Shown in pieces: positions 19,191 to 29,380 of a stretch of DNA of 64,000 nucleotides. The stretch lies in NCBI RefSeq assembly GCF_900450995.1, contig NZ_UGHY01000002.1, positions 124,001 to 188,000 on the forward strand. Direction: 5' to 3'. The first letter of the stretch is position 1. Every line of letters begins with the position of its first letter. Under the pieces are notes generated by a model that had not been told where the DNA came from, did no database searches, and saw only the letters and a program-made list of their open reading frames with translations. Position numbers and translations under genes: made by a program. Origin of the DNA: Haemophilus parainfluenzae (GTDB lineage Bacteria > Pseudomonadota > Gammaproteobacteria > Enterobacterales > Pasteurellaceae).

Positions 19191-21590
19191 ATGTCGGAAA
19201 CGGAAAACACCTCACCTGAACAACAAGAAACACAAGCGCCAGATAAGCGCCGTTCTTGTAAAATCTTTTTAGCTAAAGCAGCCTTTACTTTAGGGACGCT
19301 TGCCGTATTTTATGGTGGCTATTTAGACTGGCAAATTCGCTCAAAAATGGATGGCCAAATTTGGCGTTTACCGGCAGAAGTGTATAGTCGTTTAGAAAGC
19401 GTAAAACTTTCTGATAACCTTTCTTTTGACGAAGTCATTCAAATCTTACTCGATAACGAATACCGTCAAACGACTATGATTGCAGCACCGGGCGATTTTA
19501 AGCTCGAAGAGGATACCATCGTGTTACTTCGTCGTGCGTTCCCTTATCCCGATAAACCTGAACCACAACGTGTATTACGTTTACGTTTTACGGATAACAA
19601 ACTTTCTCGTATTGAAGACTTGGTCAACGTAAAAGCCGTTGATGAATTCCGTCTTGCGCCTAAATTAATTGCAATGTTGGAATCAGATAATGAAGATCGT
19701 TTAGCCATTCCGTTACAGCAATACCCTCGCTTACTCATTGATGCCTTATTACTGACAGAGGATCGCCGTTTTTACGATCATAACGGGATTAACCCTGTCG
19801 GTATTATGCGTGCAATGATTGCCAATATAAGAGCGGGTCAAACGGTTCAAGGCGGCAGTACACTGACTCAGCAACTAGTTAAAAACTTGTTCTTATCGAG
19901 CGAACGTTCTATTACCCGTAAAGCCAATGAAGCGTTGATGTCATTAGTATTAGATTGGCGATATGATAAAAACCGTATCTTAGAAACCTATCTTAACGAA
20001 ATTTACCTTGGTCAAAATGGTGATATCCAAATTCACGGTTTTGCATTGGCAAGCCAATTCTATTTTGGTCGTTCTATCCGTGAAATTAGCCTAGACCAAA
20101 TTGCCCTTTTAGTTGGCATGGTAAAAGGACCATCCCTTTATAATCCATGGCGAAATCCACAATATGCACTCGATCGCCGAAATGTTGTGTTAAAACTGAT
20201 GCTTGATCACCAAATGATTGGGGATGAGTTGTATGAGATGTTGAGTAAACGTCCATTAGGCGTGCAAGCTAAAGGTCAAATTTCTCGTAAATACCCTGCT
20301 TTCATTCAAACATTGCAAGCCGATCTTCGCCGTCAATTAGGGGAAAACAAAACCTCTGCGCTACTTGGTGCGCGTATTTTCTCCACCATGGATTTAAAAC
20401 AACAGGAACAAGCTGAAAATGCTGTGCTGAATACGGTTAATCAATTACAAATACAAACTAAAAATCCACATTTAGAAGGCGCAATGATTGTCGCGGATTA
20501 TCACTTGGGTGAAATACGTGCTGTTGTCGGTGGATTACAAACAGAATATGCTGGATTTAACCGAGCCTTAATGTCAAAACGTCAAATTGGTTCTTTGGTA
20601 AAACCATCCATTTATTTGACCGCACTGATGAATCCGGAACAATTTCGTTTAAATACTCCAATTCAAAACCAGCCAATCACGATTTATGTTAAAGGTAGCC
20701 AACCTTGGCAACCTCGTAACTACGATCGCAAATACAGCGGTTCGGTGATGTTGATGGATGCCCTTGCTCGCTCGCTGAATATTCCAACGGTAAATATTGG
20801 AATGAAAGTCGGTTTAAGCAAAGTGATCGATACGCAAAAAGCCATGGGATGGGATAATGTAACGATTCCAAAAGTGCCTGCAACCTTGCTTGGTTCTTAT
20901 AGTATTTCACCTTATGATGTGACCAAACTCTATCAAACCATTGCAAATCAAGGTGGCAAAATTGAGTTAAGTACTATTCAAAGCATTGCCGATCGTCAAG
21001 GGAATATTATTTATGAACACAATACCGTGCCGGATCAAGTGGTGCCGAGAGAAGCAGCTTATCAAACCTTGTATGCAATGCAACAAACCGTAGAACGTGG
21101 TACCGCACGTAGCTTACAAAATGATTACGCGGATCTTCGCCTTGCAGGTAAAACAGGCACGACCAATGATGCCCGTGATACTTGGTTTGTCGGTATTGAT
21201 GGTAAAAATGTCAGCACCATTTGGCTAGGTCGTGATGATAACGGTGAAACCAAATTGACGGGAGCCTCAGGTGCATTACAAATCTATAAAGATTATTTAA
21301 ACCGTGTCGTTATTGAAAAACTGAAACTCGGTCAACCTTCTACGATTAAATGGGTTGGCATTAATGCTTACGGTAGTTGGAGCTGTGGTAGTAATCGAAC
21401 AATTCCAGTTTGGGCAAATAAAGATCAAAACTTCTGTGCGTCTGCACAAACAACGAGTACGGCAACTGCTACCGCTGCACAAACTACGCAATCGCCACAA
21501 CCTGAACAACCAGAATCACCAAAACCAGAAAGTGTATGGGATGTGTTAGATAATAAAGCGCCTGTTGAAGAAGCAGCACCCGCTCAATAA
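19191..21590 (+). CDS. mrcB: Penicillin-binding protein 1B (bifunctional peptidoglycan synthase)
   Basis: 799 residues. A cytoplasmic N-terminus precedes one membrane segment at about 27-45. A UB2H-like region follows, then the glycosyltransferase domain with catalytic glutamate in TEDRRFYDHNGI (E190). The transpeptidase domain has SLVKP (catalytic Ser), SLN and KTGTTND. The tail is low-complexity Q/P/E. It polymerises and cross-links peptidoglycan. The length fits PBP1B. Confidence 0.95.
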   Translation: MSETENTSPEQQETQAPDKRRSCKIFLAKAAFTLGTLAVFYGGYLDWQIRSKMDGQIWRLPAEVYSRLESVKLSDNLSFDEVIQILLDNEYRQTTMIAAPGDFKLEEDTIVLLRRAFPYPDKPEPQRVLRLRFTDNKLSRIEDLVNVKAVDEFRLAPKLIAMLESDNEDRLAIPLQQYPRLLIDALLLTEDRRFYDHNGINPVGIMRAMIANIRAGQTVQGGSTLTQQLVKNLFLSSERSITRKANEALMSLVLDWRYDKNRILETYLNEIYLGQNGDIQIHGFALASQFYFGRSIREISLDQIALLVGMVKGPSLYNPWRNPQYALDRRNVVLKLMLDHQMIGDELYEMLSKRPLGVQAKGQISRKYPAFIQTLQADLRRQLGENKTSALLGARIFSTMDLKQQEQAENAVLNTVNQLQIQTKNPHLEGAMIVADYHLGEIRAVVGGLQTEYAGFNRALMSKRQIGSLVKPSIYLTALMNPEQFRLNTPIQNQPITIYVKGSQPWQPRNYDRKYSGSVMLMDALARSLNIPTVNIGMKVGLSKVIDTQKAMGWDNVTIPKVPATLLGSYSISPYDVTKLYQTIANQGGKIELSTIQSIADRQGNIIYEHNTVPDQVVPREAAYQTLYAMQQTVERGTARSLQNDYADLRLAGKTGTTNDARDTWFVGIDGKNVSTIWLGRDDNGETKLTGASGALQIYKDYLNRVVIEKLKLGQPSTIKWVGINAYGSWSCGSNRTIPVWANKDQNFCASAQTTSTATATAAQTTQSPQPEQPESPKPESVWDVLDNKAPVEEAAPAQ

Positions 21591-21625
21591 ACTCGCTTAT
21601 TTTTGACCGCACTTTTATATCTCCA

Positions 21626-21650
21626 TAAAGCGCCTAACAAAGGCGCTTTA
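21626..21650 (+). terminator. Terminator after mrcB
   Basis: TAAAGCGCC pairs with GGCGCTTTA, followed by TTCTTTT. Confidence 0.8.
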
Positions 21651-21701
21651 TTCTTTTAAGCATACAATCACCCTCTAGACATTTCCAACTCTTGTGAATT
21701 T

Positions 21702-21763
21702 TTTGATCTCCATCACAAAAATTAAAATTATTTATTGTCATTTCACTGATATCAAAGGATAAT
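21702..21763 (+). promoter_or_regulatory. Promoter with CRP-like site before the FTR1/P19 iron operon
   Basis: TTGTCA (21735-21740), 17-base spacer, GATAAT (21758-21763). Upstream, TTTGATCTCCATCACA (21702-21717) matches 13 of 16 positions of the CRP consensus and is centred about 60 bases before the expected start, a normal class I distance. No convincing Fur box was seen here, which is notable for an iron operon. Confidence 0.45.
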
Positions 21764-21809
21764 TATAAATAGGAGTTAATTTGATTTTAGGTAATGAGGT
21801 AAATAGACG

Positions 21810-23714
21810 ATGCTATTCCGTTCTATTCGATTTTTCTTTTTAATTTTTTCACTCGCCTTCTCTTCTTCACTCTTTGCGCAAGACAACTACCAACAGTGGG
21901 TTAATGATATTACGTCTCGCTTAGATAAAACGTCTCAACTTATCCAACAAGGCAATACAGATGACGCCCGTACTGAAGTGCAAATGGCTTATTTTGAAGT
22001 CTTTGAAAATCTAGAAGGTCCAATTCGTATCAATTTCTCAGCACAAAAAAGCTACCAAATGGAAGCGACTTTTGGCGAGATCCGTAAAATGATCAGTGAA
22101 GGCAGTTCACAACAAGAGATTCAGGCTAAAATCGATCAGCTCAAAAAAGAATTACAAGAAGTGTTGCCATCATTGATTGAAGGTCATCAGCTCAATGCCG
22201 ATGGTCAACATGGTGTTTATGATAATCAAGAGATCGCCCCTTATTGGCAACAAAGTTTTAAAACTATTGATGATTTGCTCGCTCAAGGGCTTGAAGCGTA
22301 TCAAAATGGTGATCTCGATAACGCAAAAAAATTGTTCCAGCAAGCGCAGTACGATGGCTATAAAAATTCAGAAATGGAAATGTCCATTCGCCAAAATCGC
22401 TCTGCAGAAACTTCAGCAGCGATTAATCAACAGTTTTACAACATCATTCGTTTAAGTGAACAAGCCGATCAAATCACAGAAATTGGCTATCAAAGTACGC
22501 AATTGTTACAAGATATTGAAGAAAACTTGCCTAACCTGCCAACGACACGTGAAGAACAAAATGTTCAATCCAATGCAGCACAGCAAGCAACAGATAATCA
22601 ACAAGAGCAAGATTGGAATAAAATTAAACAAGAGATCAACCAACGTATTCAACAAGCTATTACGCTCTATCAACAAGGTGAAAGCAAAAAAGCAATTCTT
22701 TCCGTACAAGACACCTATTTCGACGTGTTTGAAAGTACAGGAATGGAAAACAAAGTGGGCTCCCGTGATAGTAACTTTAAAGCGGAACTTGAAGGCTACT
22801 TTACTCGTCTCGTCAGTTTAATGAAAGCTGATCAAGGCGATAAATTACAAGCGCAAGCAGATGGTCTAAACCAGAATTTAACTAAAGCAGTTGAAATGTT
22901 ACAGGGTGAAGAACAAAGCGATTGGTCTATGTTCTTATATAGCCTTTTAATCATTCTTCGTGAAGGTTTAGAAGCCTTATTAATTGTTGCGGCTATTGTG
23001 ACTTACTTAATTAAAAATAATCACCAAGATAAATTGCCGGTTATCCGTCAATCTGTTTATGTGGCATTAATTGCCAGTGTGATTACCGCATTTATCTTCC
23101 AACTTATCTTTGAAAATTCAGGTCAAAACCGCGAATTGCTCGAAGGCTTTACGATGATTTTTGCTGTAGTCATGCTGTTTATGATGAGTTACTGGTTATT
23201 GTCTAAAGTCGAAGCACAAAACTGGAAACGTTATTTAGAAGGTAAACTCTCTACGGCCCTCACTACAGGCTCACTCATTGGCTTATGGCTTACCAGCTTC
23301 TTAGCCGTATATCGTGAAGGGGCGGAAACCGTATTGTTCTACTATGCCCTCGTGGGTGATGCGAAAAGTGCGGTCAGTTTTATCTATCTTTTCGCAGGTA
23401 TCATTGTCGGCGCAATTATTCTCACCATTTGCTACTTCGTGATGCGTTATACCGTGGTAAAACTACCACTTAAACCATTCTTTATGTTCACGGGTTCTTT
23501 CATGTATTTAATGGCCTTTGTATTCGCCGGCAAATCTGTTTTAGAACTCATTGAAGGCAAACTTTTCGAGCCAACGCTGATTAGCGGTGTGCCTGAAATT
23601 TCGTGGTTAGGTATTTATCCTTATATGGAAACCCTAATCCCACAAGCAATCTTACTCATCGCAGCCGTATTTGCTCTGTTCATTATGAAATATCAAAGCA
23701 AAAAAGCCGCGTAA
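21810..23714 (+). CDS. FTR1-family iron permease with periplasmic N-terminal domain (FetM-like)
   Basis: 634 residues. A signal peptide (about 1-23) precedes a periplasmic region to about 370 that contains an internal repeat: a segment near 26-95 and one near 268-340 share EVFENLEGP/DVFESTGME-type sequence. The C-terminal half has about seven membrane helices with the two iron-binding REXXE motifs, REGLE (384-388) and REGAE (502-506). It is the inner-membrane permease of the P19/FetMP iron system known in Campylobacter, Yersinia and uropathogenic E. coli. First gene of a long operon. Confidence 0.92.
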   Translation: MLFRSIRFFFLIFSLAFSSSLFAQDNYQQWVNDITSRLDKTSQLIQQGNTDDARTEVQMAYFEVFENLEGPIRINFSAQKSYQMEATFGEIRKMISEGSSQQEIQAKIDQLKKELQEVLPSLIEGHQLNADGQHGVYDNQEIAPYWQQSFKTIDDLLAQGLEAYQNGDLDNAKKLFQQAQYDGYKNSEMEMSIRQNRSAETSAAINQQFYNIIRLSEQADQITEIGYQSTQLLQDIEENLPNLPTTREEQNVQSNAAQQATDNQQEQDWNKIKQEINQRIQQAITLYQQGESKKAILSVQDTYFDVFESTGMENKVGSRDSNFKAELEGYFTRLVSLMKADQGDKLQAQADGLNQNLTKAVEMLQGEEQSDWSMFLYSLLIILREGLEALLIVAAIVTYLIKNNHQDKLPVIRQSVYVALIASVITAFIFQLIFENSGQNRELLEGFTMIFAVVMLFMMSYWLLSKVEAQNWKRYLEGKLSTALTTGSLIGLWLTSFLAVYREGAETVLFYYALVGDAKSAVSFIYLFAGIIVGAIILTICYFVMRYTVVKLPLKPFFMFTGSFMYLMAFVFAGKSVLELIEGKLFEPTLISGVPEISWLGIYPYMETLIPQAILLIAAVFALFIMKYQSKKAA

Positions 23715-23742
23715 TACCCAACAATCCTTTAGGAGAAAAACA

Positions 23743-24264
23743 ATGAAAAAAGCACTTTTAGCAACAGCATTATTTGCGGGTATTTTTACCGCGTCTACTG
23801 CAAACGCATTCCAAGAGTATCCAATCGGCGAAGCGGTAACCATGAATGAAATGGAAATTGCAGCGGTTTATCTCAAACCAATCGATATGGAACCACGTGG
23901 CATGGGTTTACCTGCTGCGAAATCAGATATTCACTTAGAAGCGGATATCCACGCAGTAAAAGGTAACAAAAATGGCTTTGGTGATGGTGAATGGATGCCT
24001 TACTTAACTATCAACTATACTTTAGTAAATGCTGATACTGGTGAAAAACAAGAAGGTACCTTCATGCCAATGGTAGCGGGTGACGGTCCTCACTATGGTG
24101 CAAACGTGAAAATGATGGGCGTGGGTAACTATAAATTAACTTACCACATCGACCCTCCATCAAAAGCAGGTATGCACCGTCATACCGACTCTGAAACGGG
24201 TGTAGGTCGTTGGTGGAAACCATTTGATGTAAGCTATGAATTCAAATTCACTGGCATCAAATAA
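23743..24264 (+). CDS. P19 periplasmic metal-binding protein (FetP-like, Tp34 family)
   Basis: 173 residues with signal peptide MKKALLATALFAGIFTASTANA. The mature protein has the conserved Met/His/Glu metal-site segments of P19: EMEIAAVYLKPIDMEPRG, KSDIHLEADIHA, EWMPYLTI and KAGMHRH. P19 binds copper and iron and feeds the FTR1 permease encoded just upstream (28-base gap, AGGAG site). Confidence 0.93.
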   Translation: MKKALLATALFAGIFTASTANAFQEYPIGEAVTMNEMEIAAVYLKPIDMEPRGMGLPAAKSDIHLEADIHAVKGNKNGFGDGEWMPYLTINYTLVNADTGEKQEGTFMPMVAGDGPHYGANVKMMGVGNYKLTYHIDPPSKAGMHRHTDSETGVGRWWKPFDVSYEFKFTGIK

Positions 24265-24291
24265 TCTCAGGTAAATCTTGATTTTACCGAC

Positions 24292-24322
24292 TTGCCTTCC
24301 CTTGTTTGTCTGGGGAAGGCAA
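24292..24322 (+). promoter_or_regulatory. Intra-operon hairpin after the P19 gene
   Basis: A perfect 10-bp stem TTGCCTTCCC / GGGAAGGCAA with an 11-base loop, not followed by a T run. Probably it stabilises the abundant upstream mRNA or trims downstream expression, as often seen after genes for abundant periplasmic binding proteins. Confidence 0.5.
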
Positions 24323-24379
24323 TAGCATTTCATTTAACCTTAAAATATCGTCTGTTTTATCCTATTAAATGGTCAAACT

Positions 24380-25774
24380 ATGAATTATTTTTTTACTTTC
24401 CTGCTTCAAGCACTTTTACCTTTTTCATTATTGCTCGGTGTTTATCACAGTAAACAATCCACTGTAAGTGCAAAAAAAATAATTTGGCTTAGCCTATTCG
24501 GTTTTATTGCCGGTATCGTACTGCGCCTTAGTTTACCTGCGGGACAAATAACCAATTTAATCGTCAATGCGGTGATATTGGCGCTATTGATTATCTTTGC
24601 CTTATGTTTAATTTTCGGCAAAGGTCGCTTACCTGCCTTTTGGCAAACGGTATTAATGCTCATCGCTGGAAGCTTCTGGGCAAAAGATCCTAACATTACT
24701 GCCCTCGTTTCTACTGATGTTATCAATACCGATTCGATCTTACATATAAGTGCTGTCATTTTTGCCTTTGTTTTTTGTTTATGCTTACAAGGCTGGATCG
24801 ATTTACTTCTAAAACAAGCGGTAAAAACACAACAAAAATCAACCGCACTTTTAAAAGGTGCTATTAGCCTTCTCTTAGTTTGCTTGCTTGTTCCACTTAT
24901 CGGTGAACTCTTATTAATTTTAATGAAACTTCAAGTACTTGAGCTTACCAAGCCTCGTTTAAGTTTTGTTGCGAAATCAGGCGAAATCACTCGTTGGTTA
25001 AATTACATCTGTGCCGCATTGCTCTTAGTTGTACTTGCCATCTTTTACGGCAAAATTCATTTATCACGCAAGCAACAAGTTAATGCCACACAAGAACCGA
25101 TTGAAAAACGCCAAAAATTAGCTGCATTACGTACGTCCTCTCACTTACTTGGTTGGGGATATTTAGCTTTAGCAATTATTTTTGCTACACAACTTTATTG
25201 GGAACAAATTGCTTCTCGTCCACCACAACTTTCAGAAGCAATTCCTCTGACTTTAGATGAAAAGCAACAAGTTCATATTCCAATTGAGCAAGTAAAAGAT
25301 GGCAAATTGCACCGTTTTGTTTGGATTGCTGATGATGGTAAAGCTGTACGTTTCTTTGTTATTAATCGTCAGCCAGACAAATTGAGTCTAGCCGCGGTAT
25401 TTGATGCCTGCTTGCTTTGTGGTGACCAAGGTTATGTGATGGAAGGCAACCAAGTGGTTTGTGTTGGTTGTGGCGTACATATGTTTATTCCATCTATTGG
25501 TAAACCGGGTGGCTGTAATCCTGTACCGATTGAAGATTGGCAACAAACTGAGACTGAAATTCTCATTAATCGAACCGGCTTAGAAGAAGGGCTGAATTTA
25601 TTTAGCACGATTGTTGAAATCGATGTAAAAGATCCTATTAGTGGCACCCAAATGAAAAACACTAAAACGGAGCACAAATACAATTATGAAGGTAAAACTT
25701 ACTTCTTTGAAAGCGAGAAAAACCTCGATTCATTCCGTGATAACCCTGAAAAATATTTAGGTAAGGGGGAATAA
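24380..25774 (+). CDS. DUF2318 membrane protein with C-terminal YHS-like domain
   Basis: 464 residues. The N-terminal two thirds has about eight membrane helices. Then comes the DUF2318 domain with paired cysteines: CLLC (344-347), CVGC (361-364) and C379 in KPGGC. The last 45 residues (from DPISGTQM to NPEKYLG) look like a YHS metal-handling domain in which the usual Cys of DPVCGM is Ser. It corresponds to the Cj1660-type gene of P19 systems, thought to have a redox role. The stop overlaps the next start (ATAATG). Confidence 0.82.
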   Translation: MNYFFTFLLQALLPFSLLLGVYHSKQSTVSAKKIIWLSLFGFIAGIVLRLSLPAGQITNLIVNAVILALLIIFALCLIFGKGRLPAFWQTVLMLIAGSFWAKDPNITALVSTDVINTDSILHISAVIFAFVFCLCLQGWIDLLLKQAVKTQQKSTALLKGAISLLLVCLLVPLIGELLLILMKLQVLELTKPRLSFVAKSGEITRWLNYICAALLLVVLAIFYGKIHLSRKQQVNATQEPIEKRQKLAALRTSSHLLGWGYLALAIIFATQLYWEQIASRPPQLSEAIPLTLDEKQQVHIPIEQVKDGKLHRFVWIADDGKAVRFFVINRQPDKLSLAAVFDACLLCGDQGYVMEGNQVVCVGCGVHMFIPSIGKPGGCNPVPIEDWQQTETEILINRTGLEEGLNLFSTIVEIDVKDPISGTQMKNTKTEHKYNYEGKTYFFESEKNLDSFRDNPEKYLGKGE

Positions 25775-27113
25775 TGCTAGCAAGAATGTTATTCCAATCT
25801 TGGCGTTTTAGCATAAAACGTAAGTTTTTAGCAGTGGTGACTATTTTCTTGGCGGCTGGATTAGTCTCTGCACTATTGGCTGTTTCCATTGATATCGGCG
25901 ACAAAATGGCGAAAGAACTAAAATCTTACGGTGCCAATATTTTAGTCGAACCTGCGAGTAATGCAGCCTTACCTGATGAGCTCAGTCACAACACAGATTT
26001 AAGTAGCCAAGATTTCCTCGATGAAAAAGAACTGCCGAATATTAAAGATATTTTCTGGCGAAATAACATTGTGGGATTTGCGCCATTATTAAGTGCAAAT
26101 GTGAAAGCAGAAATTCTTTCTGATAAAACTCATGAAAAATCGACCACACTTGAACAAATTAATGTGCTTGGTACATTTTTCGATCACAACATTCCTGTAC
26201 CAGATGAAGACGATTTCCATACTGGCCAAAAAATTATTAGTCCTTATTGGCATGTTGAAGGGGAATGGGTCAACGACCTTGAAACGCCTGAAGGTGAATT
26301 TATTCCTGCACTCATTGGTGAACAATTAGCGCAACGAACTGGTTTAAAACAAGGCGATAAGATCAAGCTCCACTATCAAAATGATAAACTTGATAATCAA
26401 AGTGCGGTTGAAATTACCGGGATTTTATCTACTGGGGGTGCTGAAGATAATCAATTAGTCATGCCACTCAGTGCTGTACAAAAATTACTGGGTTTAGAAG
26501 GGAAAATTCAATCAGTTAAAGTCTCTGCGCTTACCGTGCCTGAAAATGACCTTTCTCGTAAAGCACGTGCCAATACCGATGCATTGGATGCTGAAGAGTA
26601 CGATCGTTGGTATTGTACAGCTTATGTTTCGTCTATTTCACATCAGTTAGAAGAAGCTATCTCTGGTGCCATTGTTCGCCCAATTTGGCAGGTTGCCGCA
26701 TCAGAAGGTGTCGTCATTGGTAAAATCCAGTTATTGCTTGCTGTCGTGACTCTTGCTGCCTTAATCGCCGCTGCTATGGCATTGCCTCATTAATGAGTAC
26801 TGGGATCATTGAGCGTTCAAAAGAAATTGGTCTGATGAAAGCCTTAGGTGCATACCAATGGCAAATCGCCTTATTATTTTATTGCGAAGCCATTATCAGT
26901 GCCTTAATTGGTGGTTCGCTTGGTTGTATTGCAGGTTGGGGCTTAGCAAGATTTATTGGTTCGGCCCTATTTGGCGTTCCACTAAGTTTTGCTTGGATTG
27001 TAATCCCTTGCGTATTGATGCTGTCTATTTTAATTGCTGTGGTGGGCACTTGGTTCCCAGCCCATCGTATTGCCAAACTTTACCCTGTGGAGGTGCTGTA
27101 TGGCCGCCAATAA
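25774..27113 (+). pseudogene. FtsX-like ABC permease of the P19 cluster, split by a one-base deletion
   Basis: Two frames, 25774-26793 and 26793-27113, together make one MacB/FtsX-type permease: an N-terminal membrane helix, a large periplasmic domain, then three C-terminal helices with the ERSKEIGLMKALGA coupling motif. The first frame ends ALIAAAMALPH; restoring one A near 26780 gives ...AMAIASLMSTGIIERSKEIG, joining both. Stop and restart share TAATG (26791-26795), so coupled translation of two halves is conceivable. It may be a real lesion, a split gene or a sequence error. Confidence 0.8.
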
Positions 27114-28233
27114 AAGTATGTTTTGGCGTTTAATCTTCCAAGCATTACGCCTACGTTTACAACGAGTATTTATTATCTTCTCTGCGTTGACTGTCGGTGC
27201 GTCTATTGTTACCGCAATGGCAGCGGTATATTTTGATATTAATACCAAAATGAGCCAAGAGCTCCGTACTTTTGGTGCAAACTTTTACATTGGTGCAGCT
27301 AATGGTGGTTTGATGAAAGAACGCCAATTAAAGCAAATTCTTCATCATGCGCCCGATAATTTCATCACGGCAGCCAGCCCTTATTTATATGGCGTTGCGC
27401 GAAGTGATTTAGAAAAAATCGTCATTATGGGCGTGTGGTTTGAAGATATGCGTGTGCTTGCGCCTTATTGGCAAATTACCGGCTCAGCTATTAATGTCAA
27501 TTTTGACGATCGCAATGCCATGATTGGTAAAACCTTGGCGGAACGCCTTAATTTAGGTGTTGGAAGCAAATTAACTCTGTCTAAAAATGCCGTTGAAAAA
27601 CATGAATTCACGATAAAAGGTATTGTTGAGGCAGGCGATGCCACAGACAACATGTTAATCGTTAGCTTAGAATTTGCACAAAGTTGGTTAGATAAAGAAG
27701 GATTGGCAAACAACGCCTTGCTCAATGTCAAAAATGAACAAGGTAACGTCGCACAATTTGCCCAAGACATTATGCAACGCCAACCCGATCTAACTGCTCG
27801 CCCAATTCGAAAAGTCTCAGCATCTGAAGGGCAGATTTTAGATAAAATTAAAGGATTGATGGGCTTAATCTCATTGGTCATTTTGATTCTCGCCACCCTT
27901 TGTGTGAACACCACGTTGATTGCGATTGTTGGTGAGCGAGCAAAAGAATTTGCACTACAAAAAGCCTTAGGCGCTAAACAAAGTGACATCATTAAACAGA
28001 TTAGTACTGAGATTCTGATCATTGCACTTTGTGCTATTGTTGCGGGACTGATTCTCGGCTACATTTTGGCACAATTACTTGGATTAACCGTATTTAAATC
28101 TTACATTGATATGCGTCTACCGGTTATTCCTATTACTATCGTCTTATCGTTATTGGTTGCCTTTATTGCGGTGATTGTACCAACCAAACGAGCTTTAAAT
28201 ATTCAAACCGCAAATGTGTTGAAAGGGGAATAA
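27100..28233 (+). CDS. Second FtsX-like ABC permease of the P19 cluster
   Basis: 377 residues from the start at 27100, chosen because GGAGG lies 7 bases ahead; it overlaps the previous frame by 14 bases. Same layout as its neighbour: helix near 12-35, periplasmic domain, three C-terminal helices, and the coupling motif GERAKEFALQKALGA. With the ATPase downstream it forms a LolCDE/MacB-like transporter found in P19 clusters; its cargo is unknown. Confidence 0.88.
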   Translation: MAANKSMFWRLIFQALRLRLQRVFIIFSALTVGASIVTAMAAVYFDINTKMSQELRTFGANFYIGAANGGLMKERQLKQILHHAPDNFITAASPYLYGVARSDLEKIVIMGVWFEDMRVLAPYWQITGSAINVNFDDRNAMIGKTLAERLNLGVGSKLTLSKNAVEKHEFTIKGIVEAGDATDNMLIVSLEFAQSWLDKEGLANNALLNVKNEQGNVAQFAQDIMQRQPDLTARPIRKVSASEGQILDKIKGLMGLISLVILILATLCVNTTLIAIVGERAKEFALQKALGAKQSDIIKQISTEILIIALCAIVAGLILGYILAQLLGLTVFKSYIDMRLPVIPITIVLSLLVAFIAVIVPTKRALNIQTANVLKGE

Positions 28234-28234
28234 A

Positions 28235-28906
28235 ATGAGTGAATTTGTGATTGAAACGCAACATTTATATAAACGATTCGGGCAAGTCACTGCTTTAGAA
28301 GACATTAATATTCAAATTCGCCAAGGTGAATTTATTGCCATCATGGGGGCATCGGGTTCGGGTAAAACTACGCTCATGAATATTCTAACTGGCTTAGATA
28401 CCGCCAGTGAAGGTAAAGTCATTTTAGATGGTGTCGATGCCGCACAACTGGATGAAATTGGTCGTCAGCGTTTTCGTGCAGAAAAAATTGGTTTAGTCTT
28501 CCAACAATTCCATTTAATTCCTTATTTAACCGCTCTTGAAAATGTAATGCTCGCACAGCACTATCATAGTGTGATTGATGAAGCGGCGGCTAAAGCGGTA
28601 CTCGAACAAGTGGGATTAGGTCATCGTATTGATCACCGTCCAAGCCAACTTTCTGGAGGCGAACAACAACGGGTATGTATTGCTCGTGCATTAGTGAACC
28701 AACCTCCGGTTATTTTTGCCGATGAGCCTACGGGTAACCTAGACGAAAAAAATGAAGCACTTGTACTGGATTTACTACAAGAATTAAATCGCCAAGGTCG
28801 AACCATCGTCATGGTTACACACAATCCTGAATTGGGTGAGTTAACCGATCGTGTTATTTATCTCCATCACGGAAAATTTGTAAAAGAGGACATTCATGAA
28901 AAATAA
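28235..28906 (+). CDS. ABC transporter ATPase of the P19 cluster (LolD/MacB type)
   Basis: 223 residues. Walker [13 protein letters not shown], signature [15 protein letters not shown], Walker [13 protein letters not shown] and the H-loop MVTHNPEL are complete. It belongs to the LolD/MacB/FtsE group that partners FtsX-type permeases. It starts 1 base after the second permease and overlaps the next gene by 11 bases. Confidence 0.93.
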   Translation: MSEFVIETQHLYKRFGQVTALEDINIQIRQGEFIAIMGASGSGKTTLMNILTGLDTASEGKVILDGVDAAQLDEIGRQRFRAEKIGLVFQQFHLIPYLTALENVMLAQHYHSVIDEAAAKAVLEQVGLGHRIDHRPSQLSGGEQQRVCIARALVNQPPVIFADEPTGNLDEKNEALVLDLLQELNRQGRTIVMVTHNPELGELTDRVIYLHHGKFVKEDIHEK

Positions 28907-29375
28907 ATTCGTAAAATTACTCGCGATAAGTGCGGTCATTTTCGGCAGTATTTCTTGTAAAGACGAAGTCGCTGCAATTGGTCAAAAAGCACCAGATATT
29001 GCAGCCTATGATTTACAAGGTAAAGAAGTGAAACTTGATGATTGGAAAGGCACTCGCCTACTGACATTCTGGTCTGAAACCTGTGGTCGATGTGTCGCTG
29101 AGTTAAAAGAATTTGAAAAATTGGCTGAAGCTAATTCAAATAAAGTTCAGCTTATCGCTATTAACGTAGATGGTGATAAAGTGGATACCAAAGCCGTGGT
29201 CGCCAAACGTCAGCTTACGCTCCCGGTTATCAAAGACCAATTAAAAATCACAGCGGAACGCTATCAGCTTATCGGCACGCCAACAAGCTTTGTGATTACA
29301 CCTGAAGGTAATATTCAGGCTAAATATGAAGGCGCGATTCCCGCAGAAGATTTAGATAAATTATTTAAAGGCTAG
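28896..29375 (+). CDS. Thioredoxin-like (TlpA/ResA type) lipoprotein of the P19 cluster
   Basis: 159 residues. The lipobox ends at GSISC, so it is likely a membrane-anchored periplasmic lipoprotein. The thioredoxin fold carries SETCGRC (CxxC) and a cis-proline region GTPTSFVI. P19 clusters in Campylobacter also encode thioredoxin-like proteins; a role in keeping metal sites or cysteines reduced is inferred. Confidence 0.9.
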   Translation: MKNKFVKLLAISAVIFGSISCKDEVAAIGQKAPDIAAYDLQGKEVKLDDWKGTRLLTFWSETCGRCVAELKEFEKLAEANSNKVQLIAINVDGDKVDTKAVVAKRQLTLPVIKDQLKITAERYQLIGTPTSFVITPEGNIQAKYEGAIPAEDLDKLFKG

Positions 29376-29380
29376 CCAAA

